From: Galbula dea
Lineage: Eukaryota > Chordata > Aves > Piciformes > Galbulidae
DNA length: 64,000 nt
Direction of reading: 5' to 3'
Assembly: GCA_013399015.1 (NCBI GenBank)
Contig: VWZX01010408.1
Location: 62,431 to 126,430, forward strand
Made by a program: the position numbers and the translations under genes. Under the pieces are notes generated by a model. That model saw only the letters and a program-made list of their open reading frames with translations. It had not been told where the DNA came from and did no database searches. This document shows, piece by piece, positions 39,901 through 49,620 of this stretch (within the stretch, counting starts at the first letter, position 1; each line of letters starts with the position of its first letter).

Positions 39901-42296
39901 CTTGATTACTTTTAACGGAAGAGCCTTCAGATTTATCTTCCTGGGTCTTCCACCCACTTCCCTCCATGCTTATCTCACGATTTGCTTGGCTACATACAAA
40001 TTGGCAGCTGCACTATTAACCTCTTACAGTAGAAATACTGTGTGAGGATTTTTTCCATGTGGATTATCATATTATTGTCTATTAAAAACGTCTCCCCTCT
40101 CTACTAACCTCCCTTAGGGAACTGTAAGGGGGACTTTCATAATGGGGGAAGGCTTTCAGATAAAACAGATAGAAACATAAATCCATCTACCTCTGGCATG
40201 TTTTTCTTACTACGCTGGCTAATTTACTGGAGCTAAGTGTAGCCTGATTGAGGTCCATGTCCTGTCACCCCATACCTTTGCTTGCTGGGCTAGCAATAAA
40301 GTCATTTGGCTGGGTTTGCAGTCAAGCCACCAAAACATCTCGTCAAACAGCTGCTGCTGTCAGCCGCAGGGAGCCAACTTCCTTGCAGGCTCCAACACCA
40401 TGTGATGCTCTGCTCAGCCGGGAAACCCCCTCGTTCAAATAAACATTTCTTATAGTGACTAGATGGCTTCAGAGACACCGTTGGCTCATAAACTCCTTCC
40501 CAGTTAGAATCACAGAATCATTACGGTTGGAAAGGACCCTCAAGATCCGATAGCCCTACACTACTCTTACCCCTAAATCATCCCCTGAAGAAACACATCT
40601 ATCCTCTTCTTAAAAACCTCCAGGGATGGTGACTCCACCACCTCCCTGGGCAGCCTATTCCAATATCTAACCACTCTTTCCGATCCCAAGCCTACTCAAG
40701 GATAAAAGGAGGTGCACACACAGGCACAGACTCAGATTCAGCAGCCACGGGGATCGCAGCCAGGCTGGCCAGTGCAGTCTCAGGAGCGTTACAGCCCGAT
40801 CTGCCTCAGCACAACAATCACGGCGGAGGACCAGACACTACCTCTGCAAGAGGGATCATCTGAAAAGACTGTTGCACGCAGCAGGGGCTCCCGAGGACTT
40901 TGCTCTTTCTTTTTATCCCATAGTGTACCTCTTCACTTGTTTTACTATTTGAACAAAAGATGGGGCTTTTCCTTTATAACAATAAGGAAGGAGGCGATGC
41001 CAACCAGCGACTGAATGTACGCGGAACGTGTTTGCCGGGAACACCCCCATTCTTCGCCGATGCATAAAAGGACGACTTTATCAGTCAGCAGAGACTCTCC
41101 CACTTCCCTTTTCAAGGGGGAGCTGGTGGCCACGGAGATCCGGGACAGGGGGAAAGCAGGGACCGACGCACGCACATCGCGCGTTGCCATCTAACTCTGT
41201 CCTGGCGTCTCCGAGAGCTGTTTGAGGCATGTCCCGAGGCCCCGAATAACGGGAAGGGAAAGCCACAGCTCAGCAGCTGCCGGCTTGGTACCGCCGTCCC
41301 GCCAGGCAGCTCCTGGGCTGCTGATCGCAGAGAGAGCCCCAAGAGAGCGGCGGAACGCTGGGTGAGACATAATGTCTTCCTCCAGTAACTGCTCCAAGTG
41401 GGGACCCTGCTGCCACCATTAGCCAGACTCAAAGCCTGTGGCAGGGGAGCACAGGGCCCAGCCTCAGCCGGCTCTTGCCCCTCTCCTGTCCCCAAGCCGA
41501 AGCAAAGCGAGAGCCGGGGCAAGCACCTTCTGTCGGCCCAGCCCAGCTCTCAAGCAAAGACCAGAAAAAACAGACCCGCGCCCTAAAACCTCTCGCAAGC
41601 CTGCCAGGTCCTAGGACACTCCCAGCGCTTGCAGAGTAACTGCAGGCAGGTCCCACTCGTACCGCAGGCAGGTTTCCCGGGGAGCTGCCCTAGGGGTGCC
41701 GCCGACGTTAAGCCTCGCCTGCTCCCTGCGCCGCCCTGCAAGGCTCCCGGCCGCATGCTCCCTGCCAGATGATTTTAATTTCTCACCTAAAGTTTCTAGA
41801 GGTTGCAACAGGGCGCAGAGCCGCTGGCATCCGGATTCGGGTGTCCGGGATGCGGCTGGTCCCTTCTCCTTCCCCTCTCTTCTCCATGGCCCCCCAAAAT
41901 ACCAGCACGAAACTTTCCAATGCGGCTCCGTCCCCTCGCCCTTTCACACCGGGCGATGAGGGCTGCGCAGCTACACCCGCTGTGCGCTTTGACGGGGGGG
42001 CTGCGCCATCGCCGCCTCGCCACACGCGCGAACCCCTCAAACCCCCTACTGCGAAAGCTGCGCGGCGCCGCCGATCCCTCGTTTATTCCCCATGAGATGC
42101 CCGAGGCCGGGCGAAGCCTCTGTGCCCACGCCCAAGACCGCGCCCGGGGCACCCGAAAGTTGGGTGGGCACAAAGGGCTTCCTCGCATGGCCGGGGGCAC
42201 CCCCGCCTCGGGGGGCACCTTACCTGTCTCCGCCATCCCTCCGGAGCCGCGCAAGCACAGCCCTAGAAATCCCCACGCGAGAAGAAACGTATCCAT
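3785..42296 (-). CDS. NRP2: Neuropilin-2, 5' half (exons 1-7 of a longer gene)
   Basis: Neuropilin-2 is a single-pass cell-surface co-receptor for class 3 semaphorins (with plexin-A) and for VEGF-C/VEGF-A (with VEGF receptors); it acts in axon guidance, neural crest migration and lymphatic growth. The coding joins, read on the minus strand, are 42296-42224, 29423-29246, 12411-12230, 8135-7905, 7145-6990, 5147-4978 and 3940-3785, which give 382 codons with no stop and consistent phases. Domain order: signal peptide (about 1-22), CUB a1 (28-about 142), CUB a2 (149-about 267), b1 discoidin domain from C277 to the edge of exon 7. It is NRP2 rather than NRP1 because peptides such as [34 protein letters not shown] and DLEHDPLQ are those of NRP2. 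The remaining exons lie left of the window. No frameshift, missing cysteine or broken splice site was seen. Identification rests on recognised sequence; exon edges rest on splice sites and phase. Confidence 0.97.
3941..4977 (-). other. NRP2: NRP2 intron 6
   Basis: A 1037-base intron with standard GT/AG ends. I see no repeat or gene in it. Confidence 0.9.
4978..5147 (-). CDS. NRP2: NRP2 exon 6: first part of b1 (F5/8 type C) domain
   Basis: Residues 274-330, [20 protein letters not shown] onward. C277 opens the b1 discoidin domain; its disulfide partner lies in an exon outside the window. [15 protein letters not shown] and [15 protein letters not shown] are typical of neuropilin b1. Y299 and D323 fall at positions that line the pocket binding C-terminal arginine of VEGF and processed semaphorins. 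The acceptor is CACTGCAG|ATTT and the donor CTCCAG|GTATGC. It ends in phase 0. Confidence 0.97.
5148..6989 (-). other. NRP2: NRP2 intron 5
   Basis: An 1842-base intron. Apart from a degenerate TG/ATG-rich patch near 5580-5650 (GTATGTGTGAGAGTATGGAT) nothing is recognised. Confidence 0.9.
6990..7145 (-). CDS. NRP2: NRP2 exon 5: end of CUB domain a2
   Basis: Residues 222-274, [19 protein letters not shown] through [10 protein letters not shown]230 closes the second a2 disulfide, and D252 (in [17 protein letters not shown]) is the third acidic calcium ligand with E197 and D211. The acceptor follows a pyrimidine-rich stretch (CTTTCTTTTGCAG|TTGG) and the donor is AGAAA|GTAAGT. The exon is 156 bases and keeps phase 1. 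The end of the exon forms the short linker to b1. Confidence 0.96.
7146..7904 (-). other. NRP2: NRP2 intron 4
   Basis: A 759-base intron, the shortest here, with a CR1 tail at 7436-7661. Confidence 0.9.
7436..7661 (+). mobile_element. CR1 LINE 3' fragment in NRP2 intron 4
   Basis: A 5'-truncated CR1 3' end. It carries a decayed end of the reverse-transcriptase ORF (AGGAAGAACTTCTTTACTG, GAGAGAGGTTGTGGAGTCTC) and the family tail GGTTGGACTAGATGACCTC, then CCTTCCAACC and ATTCTGTGATTCTGTGAT. It makes up about 30 percent of the 759-base intron 4 and lies antisense to NRP2. Confidence 0.9.
7905..8135 (-). CDS. NRP2: NRP2 exon 4: first part of CUB domain a2
   Basis: Residues 145-222. The exon encodes [20 protein letters not shown] and ends [17 protein letters not shown]149 and C175 are the first CUB disulfide pair, and C208 pairs with C230 in exon 5. 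Two N-glycosylation sequons are visible, N152-F-T and N157-G-T. E197 and D211 are two of the three acidic calcium ligands expected for this CUB domain. The acceptor is AACAG|GCTC and the donor CTCAGG|GTAAGC; 231 bases, phase 1 to phase 1. Confidence 0.97.
8136..12229 (-). other. NRP2: NRP2 intron 3
   Basis: A 4094-base intron. It includes an exact 10-base tandem doublet at 8331-8350 (ATAGACAAGG twice). A long open frame at 9324-9884 starts with GTG, has no similarity I know and is treated as chance. Confidence 0.9.
12230..12411 (-). CDS. NRP2: NRP2 exon 3: second half of CUB domain a1
   Basis: Residues 84-145, starting [10 protein letters not shown] and ending RYEIYKTG. C105 is the partner of C83 from exon 2. 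Acidic residues of the DGD block and D127 (in [11 protein letters not shown]) lie where CUB domains bind calcium. The peptide [16 protein letters not shown] separates NRP2 from NRP1. The acceptor is CCTTCACAG|GTAC and the donor AAACAG|GTGAGT. It is flanked by the two largest internal spacers here, intron 2 (16.8 kb) and intron 3 (4.1 kb). Confidence 0.97.
12494..12551. repeat. Three tandem units of 19-20 bases
   Basis: Three imperfect copies of TATATCYGCATAGAACATC at 12494-12512, 12513-12532 and 12533-12551. The third has changes (TATAACCACACAGAACATC). The array is in intron 2, about 80 bases upstream of the exon 3 acceptor as read on the minus strand. Confidence 0.85.
23672..23725 (+). mobile_element. 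CR1 LINE 3' tail (very short)
   Basis: Only the extreme 3' end of a CR1 element remains: GACTAGATGATCTTGAGGGT, CCTTTCCAACTG, then ATTCTGTGATTCTG. It lies in NRP2 intron 2, plus strand. Such very short tails are typical of CR1, which is strongly 5'-truncated on insertion. Confidence 0.85.
26959..27094. repeat. A/C-only low-complexity tract
   Basis: About 135 bases made almost only of A and C (runs such as CAAACCACACCAAAAACCC and CCAACCAACCAATCAACC). It is not a clean microsatellite; the unit drifts between CAAA, CCAA and CAACC. It is in intron 2 of NRP2. The T/G tract at 58163-58235 is similar on the other strand. Confidence 0.9.
29246..29423 (-). CDS. NRP2: NRP2 exon 2: first half of CUB domain a1
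   Basis: Residues 25-84. The exon contains the CUB opening [20 protein letters not shown], followed by the NCEW and KHDCK blocks. C28 and C55 form the expected first CUB disulfide; C83 would pair with C105 in exon 3. The acceptor is CTCTGCAG|CT and the donor TGCAA|GTAAG. The first base of the exon completes an alanine codon split from exon 1; the last codon (lysine) is completed by the first base of exon 3. An alternative AG six bases into the exon would break the frame, so the upstream AG is used. Domain a1 takes part in semaphorin binding in this family. Confidence 0.97.
31955..32908 (+). mobile_element. CR1 LINE, old and decayed, in NRP2 intron 1
   Basis: About 950 bases of CR1. The blocks [20 protein letters not shown] and [11 protein letters not shown] remain readable, followed by [12 protein letters not shown] and FNKAKC. 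After that many stops and frameshifts interrupt the ORF. The tail reads GGTTGGACTCAGTAATCTC, TTCCAACCATAATGATTCTATGATT. The peptide differs from the copy at 2120-3642 (for example [19 protein letters not shown]), so it is a different and probably older subfamily. Orientation is antisense to NRP2. Confidence 0.9.
40506..40690 (-). mobile_element. CR1 LINE 3' fragment close to the NRP2 CpG island
   Basis: The reverse complement of a CR1 3' end: AGAATCACAGAATCATTACG then GGTTGGAAAGGACCCTCAAG and the GGCAGCCTATTCCAATATCT block. It lies in intron 1, in the same orientation as NRP2, about 1.5 kb downstream of exon 1 and 300 bases from the CpG island edge. Confidence 0.9.
42224..42296 (-). CDS. NRP2: NRP2 exon 1: start codon and signal peptide
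   Basis: This exon encodes residues 1-24 plus the first base of codon 25, beginning [15 protein letters not shown], a hydrophobic secretion signal like the known NRP2 start (MD.F...W.FL.L). The ATG at 42296-42294 has a strong context: A at -3 and G at +4. The frame stays open upstream, but the next start-like codon, at 42371, is GTG, so the ATG is the credible start. The donor is CAG|GTAAGG. The exon sits inside a dense CpG island. The residues after the signal core (GSGGMAET) are poorly conserved, as expected near a signal cleavage site. The phase-1 end joins exon 2 in frame. Confidence 0.93.
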
Positions 42297-42619
42297 CCTT
42301 CCGAGGCAATGAAGAAAAACCCCAATACCCAAGGCAGCGGGGCTGGGGTTCGCCCCGCGTGGGTGCTTCACTCGTGAGCGGCTCCGGCGGTGCTCAGCAG
42401 GAGGCAGCGGCCTCCCCAGGGCCGGGGCTGCGGGCAGGCTGTGCCGACGGAGCGACTCTGCCCTAGGGCGACCCGCGGGGCCGGCGCCTCGGCATCCCCC
42501 TGGGCGCGGCGACGGCAGTGCGGACTGGGGAGCCGTCTACACCTCCTCTCCCTCCCCACCGGCGCCTCGCAGCCTTTTCAGGCAGGGAGGCATGTGGCTG
42601 TCAGCGCCGAGCGTTGGCA

Positions 42620-42658
42620 CCGCCCCCCGCGGCTCCCCGCCCTCCCGCGCACCGCCCC
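42620..42658 (-). promoter_or_regulatory. Two Sp1-type GC boxes
   Basis: GGGGCGG on the minus strand at 42626-42620 and again at 42658-42652, in the most CpG-dense part of the island upstream of NRP2 exon 1. Such boxes are common in CpG-island promoters; binding is inferred, not shown. Confidence 0.5.
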
Positions 42659-45600
42659 GCGCCCGCGCTCCGCTCCGCCCAGCCCGCGGACGAGCGCGGA
42701 AGCTCCAGCAGCGCCGGGGGGAAGGATCCGCGGTGCCCGGCGGTGCCCGGCGCATCCCGGGTGCTGGCCGGCCCCTTCCTTCCCCGAGCGCTCACGACCT
42801 CGCAGCACAGGCAGGAGGCAAACCCCCCGACTGAAATAACTGCATAAGAGCAGGGCTGCGCGAAGGGAGACACGCAGAAATTGTCAGATGGGGGAGCATC
42901 AGGACAAGGATTGTCCCTGCTTGTGGGCTTCTGCCGCTGCCGGCCGAGACCCAGAAGCGCCGTGCCTCGGCCAGAGCCGCTGTGCCGGGAAGCCGGAGCG
43001 GAGAGCGCAAGCTCTCTGGCTTCCGACGCCCATGCTGCGGTGTGAAGGGACAAATGCAAAACCGCCCCGAGGCTGCACTACGGTTGGCTTCCACGCTCCC
43101 GACAAGCTTTATCAAAGATGCTGTTTAAAACCACAAGCCGAGAGCAGCGTTCGCGTAGTCACCTTAAGAGTGCTCAGAAAGTTTGTTCACCTCTGCCCCT
43201 GGGAAGGTGTGGAGTCCCTGCCTGGCTGGGAACCGCCGGGACCTTGCGTTTACTTGCCACTTAAATTTAAAAGCCAGCACCTAGCAAACCTGACACCTCC
43301 ATCCTGTTTGACAGGTGAAATTTCAAAGCGCACAAGGGCTATGAGCCCTAAAACCCCACATCAAAAAGACTACTTAAAAATTCTTTGTTGTTGATCAGAT
43401 TATAGTTTTCAACTTCCAAATATATAGTAGACAAAGGGATTAAATCTATGTTACCTCATTTTTCTTTCAAGTCGGTAATTAGTGAAGAGATACTGGCATG
43501 TGGCAGAAGTGAGCTACATCATTGTGTGGGTGAGAAGGAAAGTACAAATGTTTCACTTGTATTCATTTAGGGTGATGAGACTAATTATTTTGTACTCTGC
43601 CGTCTATCAGTTACGGGTAGCATCACCAGCTCACGTCAATGAAATGACGATGCCAACCTGTTTGAGTGCATTCACACAACATGAATGCACCAAGTTCCTC
43701 CGAGGCCAGTGGAAGTTCATTGACAGCAACAGATTTGGCCTGACAGGTAGATCTGATATTTCAGCCGTTACCCTGAAAACCTCTTCCTTCTGTGTGTTTT
43801 GATACTTGATTTTGCATCTTCTGTGGCTCAAATGTGCTCCAACACCTGTTGAGGTCAATGAAAAACCAGTGCCAACTGAGTCTGTTGCCTTATTTATTGT
43901 ATTTTGAAGTGAAATCATGCAACTATTGATTACTACTTGCTTATAGTTAGACTTTTGTCAAGCTAGCAATGTGTGATTTTTTTGTGTGTATAAATAGCCC
44001 TTGCAAACCATAACACAGACATCAAAGCATAATATAAAGCCACAGCATGAATCATTACTCTCTTAAGATGTGCATGGAAAAGGAAGAGGTTACCAAGTCC
44101 TAATCAGAGGTGGCTCCATGTCTCACATACCATATGGCACAGGGACAATAATCGTCCCATTTGATTCAGGCAGAGTTTCCCCTGGTTGAAGTCAACAGAA
44201 GAGTGCAAACATGATCTTGAACTGATAACAGCTCTGAGCTGCTACTGAGTGCAGAGAAGATAACCCTAGGAAAGAAAATACTGATAGGAAATGAAGTTAC
44301 CTACTACTCCACAGAGGTTTCTTTCAGCTACTTTTCAGTAGCTCTCCACAAATCCAGCCCTGTGTTTAGTGTCATTCCTCAAGTCTCCTCTCCACAACAT
44401 GCTGCTATCAGAAAAGGAAAGGCACAACTGAAATACCAGGCAATGCTACTGCAGTTTCTGCCACTGTAGGTGTTCAGGGAAGGGTGACGGCCAAGCTGGT
44501 AACACCTGCTAGTCCAGCTCTGGTACAAAAGAGTCAAAAATACTTATTTTAGGAGCATTTAAATCTCAGATCCCCTCTTAGTTTTGAGGGAACTGAGCAC
44601 AAGGTGATGCTGTGCACCTTGAACTTACATCTGCCTGTTTCCAGGAGCAGCTGCTGCTGCTGTGGAACTCTTCATGTCAGGGAAGTCCTGCTTCTGTCAA
44701 AGGGCTCAGAGCGCTGCTCTCTGCTCACTTCTCTTCTGGGTATTTAAAACACACAAGTAATCACTTGCCAAATCCATTGGGAACTGCAGCATTTTTCCAT
44801 AGCTCTGTGTCAGAAACATCCACAAAACCTCACTGAAAATGAGACTATGTATTTAACGGTACTGTACTATTTAACATACATTCTGCATTAAATTTGGTTG
44901 AATTTTGCAGCCCAAGTGTTAGACAGAGCTGTGATGCAGTGAAATTTCCCTCACCTCCAGCGGAAAGTCTTCACCTCCTCAAACACTGCCTAGTTCCCTG
45001 CTGCTCACCAGTGGACCCATATGCCTAGAGTTTTCCCTTGCACTCTTCAGCTCTACTCTTCTCTTCCGTCTGATTGCCGCTCCTTCTCAACATTGACCAT
45101 ACAGCCTCATTTATTTTCAATTGCAGCATCCTCTTTCTAATTGAGTCCTTGTCCCACCATGAACTGATCATCAGGAGGTGTCTGTAAAGCAGGAAACTCC
45201 CCAGATTTTCCTTACAGACTTTCTTAATTCCGATTTTAAACAAAATAAAATTAAACTCAATGAGTCATGCATTTCTGTCACCTTCTTTGGGCTCCAGAGC
45301 AGCTGGAGAAACAGGGTCTCTCCCCCAGTTTTATGTCAAAACACACTATTTCCAATGCAGGACTTGACAGCCTTCCAGAGAAAACAATGCAGCAGGACTG
45401 AAACAGGGTTAGGAATGAGAATGGGGAAAAATGATACCCAGCCTAGATAAAACCATAAGTATTGTGGGTCAGCAGGAGAGCAGGGACTCAAACATTTTTG
45501 ACAGGGTACCCCAGGAGTGTGAGTGTTGGGCATAGGGGCAGACAGTGTGGGTTATTTCCCTGGCTTCTTGCAGGAATGCAGACCTCTTGCTGCACATTTC

Positions 45601-46380
45601 CTCCTCCAGATAGTGCTTTGACATCCTTGGCTAAAAAGCTCTAAGTGCGTTGTATAAAATGTTTTTATTAGTCTATCAGGTGCATGATTATGAGATCCCA
45701 TTTTATAGCCACAAATAAACAATAATTACCTTAGCATCCCATTAGTCCTAATCTTGAGCTAGACTATTTGCTCAGGAACATGTTCATATTCAGAAAGCAG
45801 GCCAACACCCCAACTTGGAGAAAGCAGTTTGGCATACTACATTCAAGTCCAATAAACTGCCAGTGCAGAGGTGGCTTAATAAGCAAACTGCCCAGTTATT
45901 TTTTCATGGGGTGGAGTACCATGATTGCTCATATGCAGTTGAAAGCAGTGGCAGCAGGTGAGCCCAGAGGCCACCTCTTTAGCTCTGTGGGCACTGTAGC
46001 AGGTCAGCACTTGCCCACCTACCCTGCTTCTGTCCACCTTGTTACTACTCACCTCCTCCTAACACATTCCTCCAACATTTTTCCAGCTGCCAGTCTAACT
46101 GTAGAGTGCCAAGTAACTGCTTTCTCTCCCTCCTCTCCTTCTCACAGATATTTCGTACAGGAGGAGTGTTGCTGGCCTGCAGAGGCTACTCCAGCATTCA
46201 TGCTACCTGGCTGCAGTGTGGCCTGAAGATCAGGTGGCCACCTCAGGCCCTGACCAGTACTGCCTGGTCATGGTGACAGGAGCTGGCAGAGGGCTGCGGG
46301 GAGATCTGGGGAGAAATTCCACTGCAGAGGAAATGAGGGGAGTGCTGAGGCAGCCTGGAAAGTAGAAATGACAAGATGGG

Positions 46381-46520
46381 AGAAAAAAAATAAAGCAAAA
46401 GGAGAGAAAAGTGGAGAAGAGAGGTAGAGAAAGAAACAAAAAGGTATGAAACAGAACAAAGGGATGGAGGAAAATGAGTAAACGGCAGAAAACAGGGAAG
46501 AGAACAGAAGAATCAAACTA
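46381..46520. repeat. Purine-rich tract
   Basis: About 140 bases where almost every base is A or G on the plus strand (AGGAGAGAAAAGTGGAGAAG and similar), in intergenic DNA. A real composition feature but with no defined repeat unit. Confidence 0.75.
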
Positions 46521-49500
46521 ATGGAGTTAAAATCCATCATCGGATTAGCAGAGAGAGGGAGAGTGATTCCTCAAAGCCCAAGAGGTGCTCAGCTGCGGGA
46601 GGGGCACAGGCATGCTGCTGAGGACCTGCTCCAAGCAACAGCCTGTGAGGGGGGTCAGCAGTGCTGTCTGCGGGGAGGAGAGCCCCTGCATCTTCAGAGG
46701 TAATAAAAAAAAGCTTTCAGACTTCAGCAGGCTGACTAAATTAGGCTGAATATAAAGGTGCTGTATTATTTCTCAATACAGCAGTGGTATAAAAGGAGGC
46801 AATGGGTTTCTTTTGAAGCAGCTTCTGTGTAATCCAGGGCTTTCAGGTATACATCAACCAAATGCTCTCCTGGTTTCAGCAGGTTAACTTCATTAAAGGC
46901 TCCATCTACTGCTTTAATGTTCACTGAAATCCCACAGGATGGGTACATTAGGCAGAAATAACCACCACAAGAAGATTGCATGCTGTTGTTTGGCACATTG
47001 AATGAACGTGGAAGAGGAAATGGAGGAAGGGGCTACACCGTGACCCAGGCTGGAGAGGACACATCCTGAACCTCCGTAACACGCCAGCAGGCCTGGGCCT
47101 TTGCTAATGGCAGCAGAATCCACTGCAGCAAATCCCCAAGCCCACAGGGAGCCATCCCTCCTGACCTCATTGTCTCTGCAAATAACCTTTTTGGTTCCCA
47201 TTTCGCTTTGGTATCCTCCTTCTCTACACAGCAGCTGGTACTTGCCCACAGCTTGTGAGGAAGGTGCCGATACCCCCATCTTTTCCCCACCTTCAAGGAG
47301 GATACCACAGAGCTGTGCAGGCTGACTGTCCCTCCAACAGACTCTGACAATTCTGTTGGTTTTGCTACTGAGGGCTATGAATTTGGCTTGAGTATTTTAC
47401 CCCACTGTGACCATGGGGTACAGTTAAGATTCTTGAGAAGGATCAAATAACCTCTTGCTGCTGTGAGGTGACCCAAGCTGTGCACTTTCATCTGCTAAAA
47501 GCATCCAAAATGGCCCACTGACTATGGTCTCTGCAGGTCCTTACTCACAGAGCAACATCCATTCAGCTTCACTCTGGAGAACCTCCAGACAGACCACAGT
47601 CCAGGTAAAGTCAACAGCAACTTTTCCACTGACTCAATGGGAGGGATATGTTTGTGGACCTCTACCCAGTTATGGCTGCAAACCAAGGGCCTCATTTAAA
47701 GTCTTCTGAGGCTGGTGGGAGTTCATCCATCAACTTCACTGATTTCTGGATGTGACCCAAGTGCCTGAGCCCTGCAAAGCCAGCATGACATCTTTAACTG
47801 TAAGTGCTGCCACTGACTTCCACCAGTCTGGCTTCCACAGGGTAAGTGTCATGCTCTGTAGTAAGTACTTACAGGGCTATGTGCTTGGTATTACATAGGG
47901 CCACAACAACAATCTTGTTAAAACCTTAAACCTTAAAAACCTCCTTAAAACTCCTTAAAAATACACAAATTCTTAAACCAACAAGTCATTTAGATAACTA
48001 CCTCACCTGAAACTTGCAAACAAATTCTTAGACCAGAAGCGATTTCTTTCTCCTTATAAACAAAATGCCAATACCACGCTTTGGCTCTTGGCTTTAAAGA
48101 TCCTAGCAAGGAAATGTGTGTGTATATCTTAAAGGGATTTCTCCTTTGCTTATCATACTGTAGCTTTTGACCTCTCCCTCTGTGCCCAGGCACACTCCAG
48201 TGTTGGTCTCCGTCGTGGTATGTTGCACAGCCCTCCCAGCAACTGAGGTTTGACACTTCCTCCAGCAGATAGCACCTTCTTCTGTAGCACTGTCATGGGG
48301 GGAAGCCTTGAGCTAGGAAAGTTCTTCTTTCCCTTTTAATCTTTTATTTTCTTTGATGTTAATTTTAAAATAAATTATTGCACCTTATTTGTATTATAGT
48401 ACCTGGCTCTGCAAGGACTGGGACCTCTCTGCTGTCCAAACACAGAGTCAAAGACAGTTCTTGCCTTGAACAGTTTACAATCTAAAGAGACAAAGCAGAC
48501 AAAAACCAAGAGCCAAATATAATGTGGATAACAAGCCTGTGGATTACTTTAGCATTTAGTTAAGTTGTAAACTGTTGAGGGAAAGATTGTCATTTGTCTA
48601 TGCCTGTGCAATATCAGAGGTAAGAACTTCTGAAGCTGTTAGATACCCAGTTGTTTGGAGGTGGGTTTTCAACATGCAACAAAGAGCACTTATGTGAGGA
48701 TGTCCCAGAAAGTGGTTCCTAAGGGAGCCACTGCTTTTCAGCTGACGTCACTAAGCATGTGTCAGTGACCCCCAAAAGTAATCTCATAACAGAAAAAGCC
48801 ATGTATATTCTGCTAATAAAAGACAGATGAGGAGAGGAAAAGGAACAGATCTAGAGGATCCCAGATGATAGCTGGAGGAAAGGCTGAGTTGTGTTTTCAT
48901 TATAGTCAAACACTCCTGTGTTTTGAGAACATTTCAAAGAGTGTTTGGCACAGAACTTGAGTACATGCTTACCTTCCTAAAAATTCATAGTGCTATGATC
49001 TTGCTGGAGACAGCTCTGCTGGATGTATCAGGCTGAAAATTGTCCTCCTAATCCTCCCTTTGACATACATGCATGTCTCAAGTCAGACTTCGCAGGTATG
49101 CTGCTTCTCTGACAAGAAATCCATAATCTCAGAGGACCTCTAACGCTGCTTTCTTTCCCTTTCTGTGAATGTTTTGAGCCCTTTCCCTCTGAGGATGGGG
49201 CTGCTTCCTTACCATTGCAGAGTAGCTTTTTCCCAAGAGGTGTCTTCTGCTCTCCCCAGGATCCTGATTCCATTGATTTTCCAATGTAACATCTCATGGA
49301 AATCAATGGTGCTAAGGCTGCTTCGCAGTCAACAGGATGGCTCTGAAGCCCATGCCTCAAATAGCTATACTGGGTGGTGCTCCAGGGAACTGGGACCTAC
49401 AGGAAGGAATAGTCAGGAAACTGCCCATTTTCTGGACAAATCATAGGGCAGTGTTTTCACCTCTGTGCTCAGCTGCCTTCACAGAACATCAGAAGCATAT

Positions 49501-49608
49501 GGCCCTCTGCAAATTCAGGCTGTGCTTCTCAGAAGTTCAGACTTAGCACTGAGAATTTGCTGAAATAAGGAGATGCACTAGAATAACAACTATCAGGCAC
49601 TCTGATAT

Positions 49609-49620
49609 GGGGGGGGGGGG
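49609..49620 (+). repeat. Homopolymer of 12 G
   Basis: Twelve consecutive G bases. Such runs are error-prone in sequencing, so the length is uncertain. Confidence 0.95.

Larger units (their letters stand above)
29424..42223 (-). other. NRP2: NRP2 intron 1
   Basis: A 12.8 kb intron after the signal-peptide exon. It contains two CR1 pieces (31955-32908, 40506-40690), a CA/CAC-rich imperfect patch near 31640-31740, and the downstream half of the CpG island from 41010. Otherwise unremarkable. Confidence 0.88.
41010..43160. promoter_or_regulatory. CpG island containing the NRP2 promoter and exon 1
   Basis: A stretch of about 2 kb with high G+C and frequent CpG, unlike the AT-rich surroundings. 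It spans the start of intron 1, exon 1 and the upstream flank. Two GC boxes (GGGGCGG read on the minus strand) lie at 42620-42626 and 42652-42658, roughly 320-360 bases upstream of the ATG. I see no convincing TATA box on the minus strand, which fits a CpG-island promoter with dispersed start sites. The exact transcription start and 5' UTR cannot be placed from sequence alone. The edges given are approximate. Confidence 0.8.

Noticed and set aside
41796..42371. 191-codon open frame that reads through NRP2 exon 1
   Set aside because: It shares the frame of exon 1 but begins at GTG and continues past a strong splice donor into intron 1. Only 42296-42224 is supported as coding.
42888..43394. 168-codon plus-strand open frame in the CpG island
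   Set aside because: GC-rich DNA lacks stop codons, so long open frames are expected by chance; no domain is visible.
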